Assembly (NCBI GenBank): GCA_023381415.1
Contig: JAMCUN010000007.1
Coordinates: 1 to 64,000 of the forward strand
Source of the DNA: Thermoplasmatota archaeon
Lineage (GTDB): Archaea; Thermoplasmatota; Thermoplasmata; Thermoplasmatales; GCA-001856825
Direction of reading: 5' to 3'
Length of the DNA stretch: 64,000 nt
Positions 9,992 to 19,710 of the stretch are shown one piece after another. Numbering within the stretch: the stretch's first letter is position 1; each line of letters starts with the position of its first letter. Below the pieces are notes generated by a model, which worked only from the letters and a program-made list of their open reading frames with translations, was not told where the DNA came from and did no database searches. Both the position numbers and the translations under genes were made by a program.

Positions 9992-10960
9992 GTGGAAAGA
10001 AGGACTTCGGCAGGTTTCACGATAGTCATACCGACTCACAACAGGTATGAAAAGCTGATGAATCTGATTGCATCAATAAGCAGAATAAAACTAACAAATT
10101 TGGATGAAGTCATAGTCATAGATGACTCTGACGTGAAACGTGAACTGCCTTCCAAAATGGGAGAAATCAAGATAAGAACAGTCACATCTGACAGGAGGAT
10201 TTACATCAGTGAGGCAAAAAATATAGGAATTTACGAAGCAAAGTCCGAATTTATTTATTTTATTGATGACGATAACGAGGTTGACGAATCAACGTTCGCC
10301 TTTGCCATAAGAGTCCTTGAACATAATGAAGATGTTGGGGCGGTTCTTCCATCTGTACTCTACAAACAGAACAGGGATTTGGTCTGGGTATATGCAACTC
10401 CTTTCAAGAAGGGAAGGTGGGAGCACGAACTGATCGGAAGAAACAAGCCTAGGGACAGCAGTCTGGAAAACAGGGTGGTGGACACTGATGCCCTTCCAAA
10501 CGCATTCCTTGCCAGAAAAGCAGCGTTGCAGGAGGTAGGAGGATTCAGCAAAATTTTACCTATATACAACAGTGCCTATCTGGCTTATTCCCTTAAGACG
10601 AAGGGATGGAAAGTAGTAGCTCACACAGGTTCATTCATCTTTCACGATGTGCTTCTGCCTTCAAAGTTTGGCTACTGGGCAGAGCATCAGATTCCAGATA
10701 AAACGAGGGTGAAAATGGAGGTTAGGGACTGGTATATCTTCATGAAGATTATTCACAAGGATGAAAGACTGTTTACTCTAAAAGCTCTCTCAAGGTCCGC
10801 AAGGTTTCTAGTACCTAACTCAATTGTCTATCTTCTGAATGGCGGCAAACTAAGATTCGCTCTAATCAAGAGTGAAATGGAAGGGGTTGTTGATGGGTTG
10901 AAGGCAAGCCTAGACAAGGAAAGATTGGAACTTGATAGCCAAGTCACATCTTTCCCCTGA
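9992..10960 (+). CDS. GT2 family glycosyltransferase
   Basis: 'FTIVIPTHNRYEKLMNLIASI', 'EVIVIDDSD', 'FIYFIDDDNEVDE'. Confidence 0.9.
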   Translation: MERRTSAGFTIVIPTHNRYEKLMNLIASISRIKLTNLDEVIVIDDSDVKRELPSKMGEIKIRTVTSDRRIYISEAKNIGIYEAKSEFIYFIDDDNEVDESTFAFAIRVLEHNEDVGAVLPSVLYKQNRDLVWVYATPFKKGRWEHELIGRNKPRDSSLENRVVDTDALPNAFLARKAALQEVGGFSKILPIYNSAYLAYSLKTKGWKVVAHTGSFIFHDVLLPSKFGYWAEHQIPDKTRVKMEVRDWYIFMKIIHKDERLFTLKALSRSARFLVPNSIVYLLNGGKLRFALIKSEMEGVVDGLKASLDKERLELDSQVTSFP

Positions 10961-11126
10961 TGCGAAGAATTTCAAAAATACTGAGAGAGGGGTTGTTCCA
11001 GGGAGTATTCTGGAGTTATGAGATGTTTTAGCAAACTCCGGTCTATATCGATGCTATTCAACGGCCATTTAGATGGAGTTTAAGATGTTAGGAAACCTAT
11101 AAATATCAACATTCCAATAAGAAAAG

Positions 11127-11585
11127 ATGCCAGAAGTGAAGGAAAGTGGACATAACTTCAGGGCCCTAGGGCTGATTTTCATACTGGCGTTTCTGGTTGC
11201 TTTAACCATTCTTTTCACCGACAAGAATCTCCAAACGGATTTCGGAATTCAACATCCTTACTTTATTCATTGGTATGGAATGCTGACCATAGCGATTGTC
11301 TCATTGATTGCCGGAGCAGTGCTTCTGGTACAAGGGAGAAGAAGCCTCGGCCTTGCAGGTACAATTGGATCATCACTTCTTGCCCTATTCCTTATAGCTG
11401 ACTTGGCAACATATTCGCAGGTCGGGTTCAAATCTGTTTCCCAGTTCGCGACATATCTTTTTGGAGTTATGAAGTATCCTGGCTCGCTCTCCTATATCCC
11501 AGGACTTTATGACCTCCTATTCGCCCTGTTTGTAATAGGAGCAATAGTGGGTGCCATATCCTTGAGGAGTCATAAGAAGGCGTGA
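11127..11585 (+). CDS. Small polytopic membrane protein, function unknown
   Basis: 152 aa with about four hydrophobic segments; ATG start. Confidence 0.6.
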   Translation: MPEVKESGHNFRALGLIFILAFLVALTILFTDKNLQTDFGIQHPYFIHWYGMLTIAIVSLIAGAVLLVQGRRSLGLAGTIGSSLLALFLIADLATYSQVGFKSVSQFATYLFGVMKYPGSLSYIPGLYDLLFALFVIGAIVGAISLRSHKKA

Positions 11586-11867
11586 GAGCTACATACGTTC
11601 CATAAAAAGATTGAGCTAGGGTGGAAGAAATATTGACGCTGCGCTTGCGCTAGTGGAACCGGAATGGCGGGAATGACATCGAAACGAACGATTTCCATGG
11701 CTCAAATACTTTCGTTCAATTCTCAGCAGGATTCTTGGAATTCCCGGATGTAGCGAAGGCGAAATTTCTCTATTAAAATAAAGTCGTTTCGTTACTGAGT
11801 CTCAGTCAATGCTGGTTAGATGATAAGACGTGGGTAGAACAAATGAAGAAGCGAAAAATAAAAAAAT

Positions 11868-12380
11868 CTACTGACTCACGACGACCCCTATGTAAGGCGT
11901 GAATACCTTGGAGTTCAGGTTAAGGCACTGGTTCAGGTTGAATTCAAAAGTAAGGTGTGTCGTTGAAAATGCTCTTACGTTGAATGGATGGTTGAGGAAG
12001 GCTGAATGGGAAGATATGTTAAACGACTCGTTCGTGTCAGCAACAACAACAGATACCGCGGAAACGTAAACCCTGACCATCGTGTAGTTTCCAGCAGGGA
12101 TAGATAGCGATCCAAGGAAGGAAGAGTTGTTAAGAGTCACTCCGTAAATATCCACAGTCCTTGAAGGAATCGTGTAATTCGTCCATCCGGTGGATGTGCT
12201 GTGCAGCGAAATCTCCGAGAAAGTCAGGTAAACTGCGGAAACGTTAGCGTTCACAGGAACATCAGCAGCAGAGAGACTCAATGTGCCATGACCATATGTC
12301 GTAATAGCGGCGTAAGTTCCTGCTCCAGCTATGGCTACAATAGCGATAACAATTACCGCAACCGTGATTTTATTGACCAT
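11868..12380 (-). CDS. DUF4382-like secreted/membrane-anchored protein
   Basis: N-terminal hydrophobic anchor, then 'TLSLSAADVPVNANVSAVYLTFSEISLHSTSTGWTNYTI...VDIYGV...SLSIPAGNYTMVRVYVSAVSVV', typical of DUF4382. Confidence 0.75.
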   Translation of the reverse strand: MVNKITVAVIVIAIVAIAGAGTYAAITTYGHGTLSLSAADVPVNANVSAVYLTFSEISLHSTSTGWTNYTIPSRTVDIYGVTLNNSSFLGSLSIPAGNYTMVRVYVSAVSVVVADTNESFNISSHSAFLNHPFNVRAFSTTHLTFEFNLNQCLNLNSKVFTPYIGVVVSQ

Positions 12381-12473
12381 GATTCAAGCATCCCACCACA
12401 CATATCAATCATCTGGTACAATTATCTAATGAAGATTCATGATAACTATCAAAAAGTACTGTAGTTCCAGGAT

Positions 12474-14003
12474 TCAGTTTGCCTTGCTGCCAAGCATTCC
12501 ACGTGCTGCTCCTGGGGCATTTCTAGCCTCTTTCCCCCTGAGCACAGAGAGCACTATTGCAATCAACAGAAGAGCGATTGAAACAACGAGTGCAGTGTGC
12601 ATTCCCCTGATGTATGCCTGGGATAGTGTTCCGCTGATTTTCCCAACTCCAACAAAAATCTGGAATGCAGCAGCCCTTGGTATGGATACAGAAGCAATCA
12701 GCAGGGCTATCGCGAAACTGCTCAGCATTCCCACATTGGCCATTGTCCTCAACAACCCGTTTGTCACTCCATACGCCTTAGGGGGAGCACTCGCCATGAC
12801 TGCGCTGTTGTTCGGAGCAAAGAAAGCACTGTTGCCTGATCCGTATACAACCGCGCCCAGGACCACTACGAAAATAGAAGTACTCAGACCAAAGGTCAGG
12901 TAGATGAGTACTCCGATTATCTGGACAGAGAGACCCATGGTTGACAATACCCTCGCTCCAAACCTGTCTGATAGCCTGCCAGACAAAGGGGCGACCACTC
13001 CTCCCAGTATGTATCCAGGCACAAGAAGAATGGAAGAACTCCATGGAGTGAAACCTCTTGGTCCCTGAAGGTACATAATAATCAGGAAAAGCACAGCGAA
13101 AGTCGCAAGTGACTGGAAGAAGGCAGCGAATATGGATGCAGTGAGTATCCTGCTTCGCAGTATGGAAAGGTCAAGGAGGGGGTGATCTACTCTGCTTTCC
13201 ACGAAAACGAAAGATATGATAAGCAGGAATCCGATCAAAATCTCCAGGCCGAAGGTGTAATCCCATCCTGATCCAGTGATGTTTGAGGTGCCGTACAATA
13301 CGGCAAACAGGCCGGCGCCGAGGAGTACAAGACCTGCATAGTCAAGTTTTTCCTTTACCCTAGGTGACTTCTCCTTAAGCATGTAATATCCGATCAAAGT
13401 AGCTACTATGCCGATAGGGACGTTGATGAAAAATATGTACCTCCAGGTGAAGAAAGTGACGAATGCCCCTCCCACCAGTATCCCGAGAATGGCTCCAAGG
13501 GACCACCCTATGCCATTGTATCCAAATGCCTTCCCTCTCTCCTGTGGAGGGAAGGTATCGGCAAGAATTGCACCGCTGTTTGCAAATATGAACGCCCCTC
13601 CCAGTCCCTGAAATACCCTGAAGAGGATAAGTTCCGAACCGTTCTGGGAAAAACCGCAGAGCAGGGAGAACACAGTGAATAGAGCAAAACCAAGATTGTA
13701 CATCCTGACCCTGCCGAAGATATCACCGAGCCTTCCTACCTGCGTCGTAGCAATTGTCGTTACGAGAAGATAGGCCATTATCACCCAGACCATGCTTATG
13801 AGGTCAGAGTGGAGATCATTCTTCATAACAGGGAGTCCAAGAACGACAGCAGTGGTGTCAATTGCGCTCATTGTTACTCCGGTCATCACCACTGCAACTG
13901 CTACAATCCTGTTCACCTTTTCTTCCCTAGACAGCTGAGGACGGGGCTCAGTGGAATGAAACACAGAGCCCGTTATCGTAGCCGAATTGAAAACACTTTC
14001 CAA
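12474..14003 (-). CDS. MFS transporter, DHA2/EmrB-like drug-efflux family
   Basis: 509 aa; 'MTGVTMSAIDTTAVVLGLPVM', 'GRLGDIFGRVRMY', 'FRVFQGLGGAFIFANSGAILADTFPPQERGKAFG'. Confidence 0.93.
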   Translation of the reverse strand: MESVFNSATITGSVFHSTEPRPQLSREEKVNRIVAVAVVMTGVTMSAIDTTAVVLGLPVMKNDLHSDLISMVWVIMAYLLVTTIATTQVGRLGDIFGRVRMYNLGFALFTVFSLLCGFSQNGSELILFRVFQGLGGAFIFANSGAILADTFPPQERGKAFGYNGIGWSLGAILGILVGGAFVTFFTWRYIFFINVPIGIVATLIGYYMLKEKSPRVKEKLDYAGLVLLGAGLFAVLYGTSNITGSGWDYTFGLEILIGFLLIISFVFVESRVDHPLLDLSILRSRILTASIFAAFFQSLATFAVLFLIIMYLQGPRGFTPWSSSILLVPGYILGGVVAPLSGRLSDRFGARVLSTMGLSVQIIGVLIYLTFGLSTSIFVVVLGAVVYGSGNSAFFAPNNSAVMASAPPKAYGVTNGLLRTMANVGMLSSFAIALLIASVSIPRAAAFQIFVGVGKISGTLSQAYIRGMHTALVVSIALLLIAIVLSVLRGKEARNAPGAARGMLGSKAN

Positions 14004-14326
14004 ACAAGCGATATTCTTAGAATTGTTCCATGGAACAGGGATTTTGGATGGAGGTAATTAAATATAATTATGAAAATATATTAATATCGACCTTCAATAT
14101 TGAAACAGCGATCGAGGTGGATTAGATATTGCGTAAGGTACGTGAGGGGAGAAATGGGAAGGAAACGAATGGGAAGCACATGAGGCATCTGGTAGTCCTA
14201 TCTGAATTCCTGATGGAACTCTTCAGGGATTGAGTGCTCATATGACGAGATGAAACAGGCCACTTATAGCAATGAATCTGAGCTAATCCATATTAACAAG
14301 ATTGTATTTTGTTTCAGTAAAGGACA

Positions 14327-15121
14327 ATGCTGATAACTTCATTGGCAAGCGGTAGCTCTGGAAATTCCACCCTTATCTGCGGTGGAAATACGTGCGTGCT
14401 GGTAGACATGGGAATTTCAGTGAGGAAGACTCAGGCAGCCCTCCAGTTGAAGGGGGTTGATTCCAAGAAGATCTCAGCTCTTTTCATAACTCATGGGCAT
14501 TCAGATCACGCATCTGGCGTACACGCCTTCAAGCGAGCTTTCCAGGTCCCCGTTTACGGAACCTACGAAACATCTGATATTTATGTGGAGCAGAGGGGAG
14601 GATATGGGGGGTACCAGGAAATGGGCGTAGAACTGGATAACTTCATCAAAGAGGGGGAGTACAAAGAGATAGGCGACCTTTCCATCGAAGCCGTCAGGAT
14701 ATCTCATGATGCGAGGCATCCTGTTGCTTATTTCATACACAACGGGAACAGGAAGGTCTCTGTCATCACAGACCTGGGGGAATCCAATCCACTCCTTGAG
14801 AAAAGGCTGGGTGAGTGCGACGCCATCTTGATAGAGGCAAACCATGACCCTATCATGCTTCAGAAGGGTCCCTACCCAGATATGCTGAAGAGAAGGATAA
14901 GCGGGGCAAGGGGGCATCTTTCTAACCAGCAGACAGCAAAGGTGCTGAGGAGGGCAGTGAATGAGGAAACTCCAATACTGCTTGCCCATCTTTCCAAGGT
15001 GAACAACACACCTCAGCTGGCCATACAGGCAGTGCACGGAGCGTTGAGGGAAAGCGGTCTCAAGACAGAGAGGATTCACGCACTTTCTCCATACAATGAT
15101 TCTGCGGAGATCCGACTCTGA
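14327..15121 (+). CDS. MBL-fold metallohydrolase (YycJ/WalJ-like)
   Basis: 'ITSLASGSSGNSTLICGGNTCVLVDMG', 'FITHGHSDHASGV', 'ISHDARHPVAYFI', 'EANHD', 'GHLSNQQT'. Confidence 0.9.
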   Translation: MLITSLASGSSGNSTLICGGNTCVLVDMGISVRKTQAALQLKGVDSKKISALFITHGHSDHASGVHAFKRAFQVPVYGTYETSDIYVEQRGGYGGYQEMGVELDNFIKEGEYKEIGDLSIEAVRISHDARHPVAYFIHNGNRKVSVITDLGESNPLLEKRLGECDAILIEANHDPIMLQKGPYPDMLKRRISGARGHLSNQQTAKVLRRAVNEETPILLAHLSKVNNTPQLAIQAVHGALRESGLKTERIHALSPYNDSAEIRL

Positions 15122-16819
15122 ATGCCAGGTTCGATCTCCTTTGCGGAAATTATGTCCCTCGCCGGATACCTCTCGAGATATGAGGGGGGATTCATAGAGA
15201 AGAATTACCTAAGTGATGAAGGGATATCCTTAAAGTTCAGGAAATCTGGATTGGAATCATCATATCTTCACTTCATGGAAAACAAGTACCTCTTTGTCTC
15301 CCAGGAGAACCAGGTTGAAGGGAGGAAAAATGCACTCCCCATTGAAAACTTGCCTGTTAACAAGGTTAGGCAGCTGGGGACAGACAGGGTTCTCATCGTG
15401 GAAGGTCCAAGGACGATTGTGATTGAACTGATGGGAGGGGGGAACATCTTCATAATTCAGGATGGCCTGATAGTTTACTCCAGGAAACCTGGAAAGAGGG
15501 GCGGAAATACACTCAAGGTTGGGGAGAAGTACGAGTATCCACAGTACATAGATCTCAGGTCTGAAGGGTTCGACTTCGAGGGTGCCATCAGAACATCTTC
15601 CAGCGATCCGATAAGGACACTCGCTGTGAGACTGGGGTTATCGAAGTATGCCAATGAAATTGATTGTGCTCTCGGTCACAGGTTCAGGAGCAACTCGGAT
15701 ATCCTGGCAAGCATGGGGGAGCTAAAGGAAAAGATTTCGGAGATATATTCAGGAGCCAAGGAAGGGAAACTGTACATCTATGGAGACGAGTTCTATGTCT
15801 GGAGAAGTTTCTGCAGGAGCGAGGAGCCGGAGGTACTCGGTATAGAAGATGGCCTCATAAAAGCGTTAAGGAACAACGTCCCGGAGGGTACCGGGAAGAT
15901 AGAGGCGATGAAAAGGAACATGGAGAAGATGACCATTGAGATGGAGAGACTCAGGAATATCGGGGAGTTTATCATGGAGCATCTTGAGGAAATTGATCGC
16001 CTGATAAGAAAGGGTAAAGGCGCAGATCCGGAGAAGTACAAGATAGATTATGAGAAGGGGACCATCTCATTTGTTGAGAGCGGCATGAACATAGAATTGG
16101 ACATGAACAAAACTGCAGGGGAGAATGCCAACGATTACTTTGGCATGAGCAAGAGGATTAAAGACAAATTATCGAGGGTGAGGATAGAACCAGCGGTGGA
16201 AGAGAAGAAGGTTGAAATGAAGAGAGTGAAGAGGGTCTTCACGAACTACAGGTGGTTCATTACAAGTGACGGTAATTTGACTATTGCAGGGAAGGATGCA
16301 GAAACTAACGACTCTGTCGTGAAGAAGTATCTTGGAGATAAGGACATATACTTCCATGCGGATATACACGGAGCACCTTCAGTGGTAATGAAGGTAACCA
16401 ATCCAGTCACTGAAGAAGGGATTGGGGAGGCTGCATCGTTTGCCTGGTGCATGTCCAAGGCCTGGAACTCGAAATTTGAGAATGGCTCAGTCTATTACGT
16501 GACAAGGAGCCAGGTCAGCAAGACACCTGAATCAGGAGAATATCTGGCAAGGGGAGCCTGGATAATCAGGGGGAAGAAGAATTACGTGACTCATGTCAAT
16601 CTGGAGCTTGCAGTCGGCTTCCAGAAGTATGAGAACAGGGATTATGTAGTGGCAGCACCAATCTCATCGGTACATGGGAGAAGGGTAATAATAATCCCGG
16701 GAGAGGAGAAGGAAAGCGTTGTAAAGGAAATTTCCGATTTCCTTGGGGTGGAGAAGGAGTATATCTACCCAGTTTTGCCACCCGGTACCTGCTCGGTTCG
16801 CGAAAGGGTCGTTTCCTGA
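15122..16819 (+). CDS. rqcH: RqcH/NFACT family protein (archaeal Rqc2 homolog)
   Basis: 565 aa, start abuts the MBL stop; coiled-coil middle, NFACT-R 'YRWFITSDGNLTIAGKDAETNDSVVKKYLGDKDIYFHADIHGAPSVVMK', 'GSVYYVTRSQVSKTPESGEYLARGAWIIRGKKNY'. Confidence 0.92.
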   Translation: MPGSISFAEIMSLAGYLSRYEGGFIEKNYLSDEGISLKFRKSGLESSYLHFMENKYLFVSQENQVEGRKNALPIENLPVNKVRQLGTDRVLIVEGPRTIVIELMGGGNIFIIQDGLIVYSRKPGKRGGNTLKVGEKYEYPQYIDLRSEGFDFEGAIRTSSSDPIRTLAVRLGLSKYANEIDCALGHRFRSNSDILASMGELKEKISEIYSGAKEGKLYIYGDEFYVWRSFCRSEEPEVLGIEDGLIKALRNNVPEGTGKIEAMKRNMEKMTIEMERLRNIGEFIMEHLEEIDRLIRKGKGADPEKYKIDYEKGTISFVESGMNIELDMNKTAGENANDYFGMSKRIKDKLSRVRIEPAVEEKKVEMKRVKRVFTNYRWFITSDGNLTIAGKDAETNDSVVKKYLGDKDIYFHADIHGAPSVVMKVTNPVTEEGIGEAASFAWCMSKAWNSKFENGSVYYVTRSQVSKTPESGEYLARGAWIIRGKKNYVTHVNLELAVGFQKYENRDYVVAAPISSVHGRRVIIIPGEEKESVVKEISDFLGVEKEYIYPVLPPGTCSVRERVVS

Positions 16820-18018
16820 TAGTCCCATCTTCTCCTGGTCAACGGTATTGCAGCTGCCAGGGCAACGCAGATCATCCCTATGAGGCCCCAAAGAAGCAGC
16901 GGGCTATGGTAGAAAAAGGCAAGCATTGATGCATAGACTATTGGAGAGAAAGGGCTAACGAAGTTGCTCAGGAGGGAGAAACCCCCGTAGTATTCACCTC
17001 TTCTTCCCTCGGGTGCAATCCTTCCTATAACCGAGTTCATTGGGGGAGAGATCACATTTTCACCTATCGTGAGGAACACCACATCCAGGAACAGGAGGGG
17101 TATGTTCCTTGTAATCCCAAAAACAGCAAAAGTGGCTGCATATATCAGCAGGCCGATTGCGACCCTCTTCATGTCATCAGTCCTGTAGAAGAGCCTGTTC
17201 ACAGGAAGCTGCAATCCCACCACGACCGCCCCGTTAGTAGCGAACAGTAGCCCTATGACGAAATTGGGAATAAGGTCAATCTTTGACAGGAACTGATTTA
17301 GGATGTAGGCCCACGGGCCGGTTGCGAAGAAAGCGAGGGAAAGCAGAATTGATATCATCAGGAACCTATTATCTCCCCTGGGGAATGAAATAAGGCTTTT
17401 CTCTGCCTGAGGGGGAGCTTCATTGTAGTTTATGTACCTGTAGAACAGGTAGAATCCAATGCTCTCGGAAATCATAGGTATGAGGGGCAGGATTGCATAG
17501 TTGTAAGAAACAACGAAACCAGAGATCGCTGGACCAAGCGAGAACCCCACGTTTGCCCCTATCCTCGTAAGGCTGAATGCATCAATCCTGTCAATATCAT
17601 TGGTCGAATCAGTAACTATAACCATGTCAATTACCGACTGGAGAGATGCAACAGCAGCAAATAGAATGAAAGTGGCATAGATGTAGATGTCAGAAAGGTG
17701 ATAATTGATGCCCAGAAACATGACAAAGAACAGAACAGCAAGCGTAGGAGGCATGAGGAGCGCTATCTTCCTCCTGCCTATTTTGTCCACAAGGTTACCG
17801 CCGAATATGCTGAACGGTATGGAAGCTATGCCAGAAAGAACGAAGAGTATGCCAATTTCAACGTATTGAATGCCCCTGACCTCAAGCAGATATATGGGGA
17901 TGAATACCCATACTCCAGATCTGCCCATCAGCCGCAGCAGCTCAGCTACAGATATGGTGGTCACAATCTTGTTTTGAACGACTTCCCTCGAAATTGGCAG
18001 TTTCATCCTGTGAAGCAC
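16765..18018 (-). CDS. MFS transporter
   Basis: 417 aa; 'GNLVDKIGRRKIALLMPP', 'LTRIGANVGFSLGPAISGFVV', 'GRIAPEGRRGEYYG'. Convergent 3' overlap with rqcH (16765-16819). Confidence 0.9.
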   Translation of the reverse strand: MLHRMKLPISREVVQNKIVTTISVAELLRLMGRSGVWVFIPIYLLEVRGIQYVEIGILFVLSGIASIPFSIFGGNLVDKIGRRKIALLMPPTLAVLFFVMFLGINYHLSDIYIYATFILFAAVASLQSVIDMVIVTDSTNDIDRIDAFSLTRIGANVGFSLGPAISGFVVSYNYAILPLIPMISESIGFYLFYRYINYNEAPPQAEKSLISFPRGDNRFLMISILLSLAFFATGPWAYILNQFLSKIDLIPNFVIGLLFATNGAVVVGLQLPVNRLFYRTDDMKRVAIGLLIYAATFAVFGITRNIPLLFLDVVFLTIGENVISPPMNSVIGRIAPEGRRGEYYGGFSLLSNFVSPFSPIVYASMLAFFYHSPLLLWGLIGMICVALAAAIPLTRRRWDYQETTLSRTEQVPGGKTG

Positions 18019-18102
18019 TTGATTGTCGTCCAGATAAAAAGGTTGGGAAAAGATTCTATTGAACTGAATGAAAGACTGAAATAAAAAAGAAAAAATTTGA
18101 AG

Positions 18103-19506
18103 TTACTTCGAAGTCTCTTCCGTTCGCTTCGGGATGTTCTTGTCCAGGCCGGACAAGCTGAGCGCCTTTGTCTCAAATCCCTTTCTCTGCCATAGTATCG
18201 TCATTGCAAGAGAGATGACGAAGACGACCATCACTATAGCGGCAGAACCGTTGAAGGGGAAGCCGTTGTCCGCAAGAAATGTCAGTAAACCAGTTATTAC
18301 TCCCGCGCTTACCCAGACCACGAATCTGACGACGGATACGTAGGTACCTCTTTTGAGGGTGGGGAAGAGTTCAGGTTCAAGCATCCCCCTTGATGCCCAT
18401 GTGATCTCTCCAGGTATGAACAGGATGGTCATTATTGCCACAAGCAAGAATCCCGTCACCGCTCCAGTTACAGCCTCGTATATCCACAGTATAGCCCAGA
18501 ATCCTACAAGTATCCCGTAGGAGAATATAGTGAACGTCTTCCTGCTGACCCTGTCCACAAACAGCAGTCCAGCAACAACTCCCACAACTGCCATCGTTAG
18601 TCCTCCGATCAGGGGGATGGTCGCCGCCAAAATGCCATTAGTGCCGTAGAAATAGTCGTATCCCACCCCGTAGGAGAAGTAAACGAACGCAACGTCCTGA
18701 GCCACTCCTATGAGTATAAGGATGAGGAATCTCATTGGCAACCCTACTGATACCTTGACTTTTTCAGTATTACCGTCCTGTCCTACCCATGCATCTTCAA
18801 CATCGGAAGTGGTACCCCCCTTTATGGCGGTCCAAGGGGCAGACTCAGACATAAGTCTCCAGGCTATCGCTAGGGCGACCAAAGGGGCAAAGAACAAGAG
18901 TCCCAGTGCTATGTCGGTCGCAGTCATTGAAAAGCCTAGAAGAAGAGGTATGAACGTGATACCTACGCCGATATTTCCGAAATTCTGTACTATCACGAGC
19001 GAACGTCCTCTTTTTTTGGCTGGAACGGCTTCTGCCATCATAGAGAGTATTGGCGTTTCTAGCCCTATTGCCGCCATTCCTATCAGGATGAATGAAATGA
19101 TCAGTGTTACAAGGTAGACAAGTGAGGAATGGGAGGTCATCTGCCCTGCCAGATATATTGCTATGCCGACCACGATCATTGCAGATGTTATCATGAAGGA
19201 GCCCTTTCTTCCAATCCTGTCTGCGAGTCCGCCTGACAGCAAAGCTCCGACTCCTCCTGCGATGTATGGAAGACTCAACCCCAGGAAGGCATACTTAGAC
19301 GGAATTACCCCTCCAATAGCAAACACGGGACCGTAGCTTTCTGCCACGCCGTACACAAGCATTCCCATTGCCAGAGCTACAAAAACCGCCCAGGGGTATT
19401 TCATCCCGCTCTTTTCACCAGAACTCTCAGATAAATTTTGGTTGGATGATGACGTCAATGGTTCTATAGCGGGATTAGAATTATTTACGCTATTTGGTTG
19501 AACCAT
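18103..19506 (-). CDS. MFS transporter (sugar-porter-like)
   Basis: 467 aa; 'GGLADRIGRKGSFMITSAM', 'MMAEAVPAKKRGRSLVIVQNFGNIG', 'RGMLEPELFPTLKRGTYVSVVRF'. Confidence 0.9.
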   Translation of the reverse strand: MVQPNSVNNSNPAIEPLTSSSNQNLSESSGEKSGMKYPWAVFVALAMGMLVYGVAESYGPVFAIGGVIPSKYAFLGLSLPYIAGGVGALLSGGLADRIGRKGSFMITSAMIVVGIAIYLAGQMTSHSSLVYLVTLIISFILIGMAAIGLETPILSMMAEAVPAKKRGRSLVIVQNFGNIGVGITFIPLLLGFSMTATDIALGLLFFAPLVALAIAWRLMSESAPWTAIKGGTTSDVEDAWVGQDGNTEKVKVSVGLPMRFLILILIGVAQDVAFVYFSYGVGYDYFYGTNGILAATIPLIGGLTMAVVGVVAGLLFVDRVSRKTFTIFSYGILVGFWAILWIYEAVTGAVTGFLLVAIMTILFIPGEITWASRGMLEPELFPTLKRGTYVSVVRFVVWVSAGVITGLLTFLADNGFPFNGSAAIVMVVFVISLAMTILWQRKGFETKALSLSGLDKNIPKRTEETSK

Positions 19507-19710
19507 CGAGTGATGTATAAGTATAGTTATAAATACGTTTTCTCATACCAAGCATGTGGAAAAAGGAGACATGTTTTACTACCTAAATGACCTATCTAAA
19601 ACAATAATTATTTCAAGCTAAATATTCAATTAAAAAATAATGTTCTACATTTTGCAATCAGTCAATTATCTCGCACAATTTTAATTTAGTTTGTCGCTAT
19701 CCAAACATAG

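Noticed and set aside
12439-12903. 154-aa plus-strand ORF antisense to the MFS gene
   Set aside because: Hydrophobic antisense shadow of the well-supported MFS transporter at 12474..14003.
14501-15079. 192-aa minus-strand ORF antisense to the MBL hydrolase
   Set aside because: Antisense shadow; the sense frame carries HxHxDH metal motifs.
16765-16819. Overlap between rqcH and the MFS gene as possible antisense regulation
   Set aside because: Short convergent 3' overlaps are common in compact archaeal genomes and recur several times in this window.
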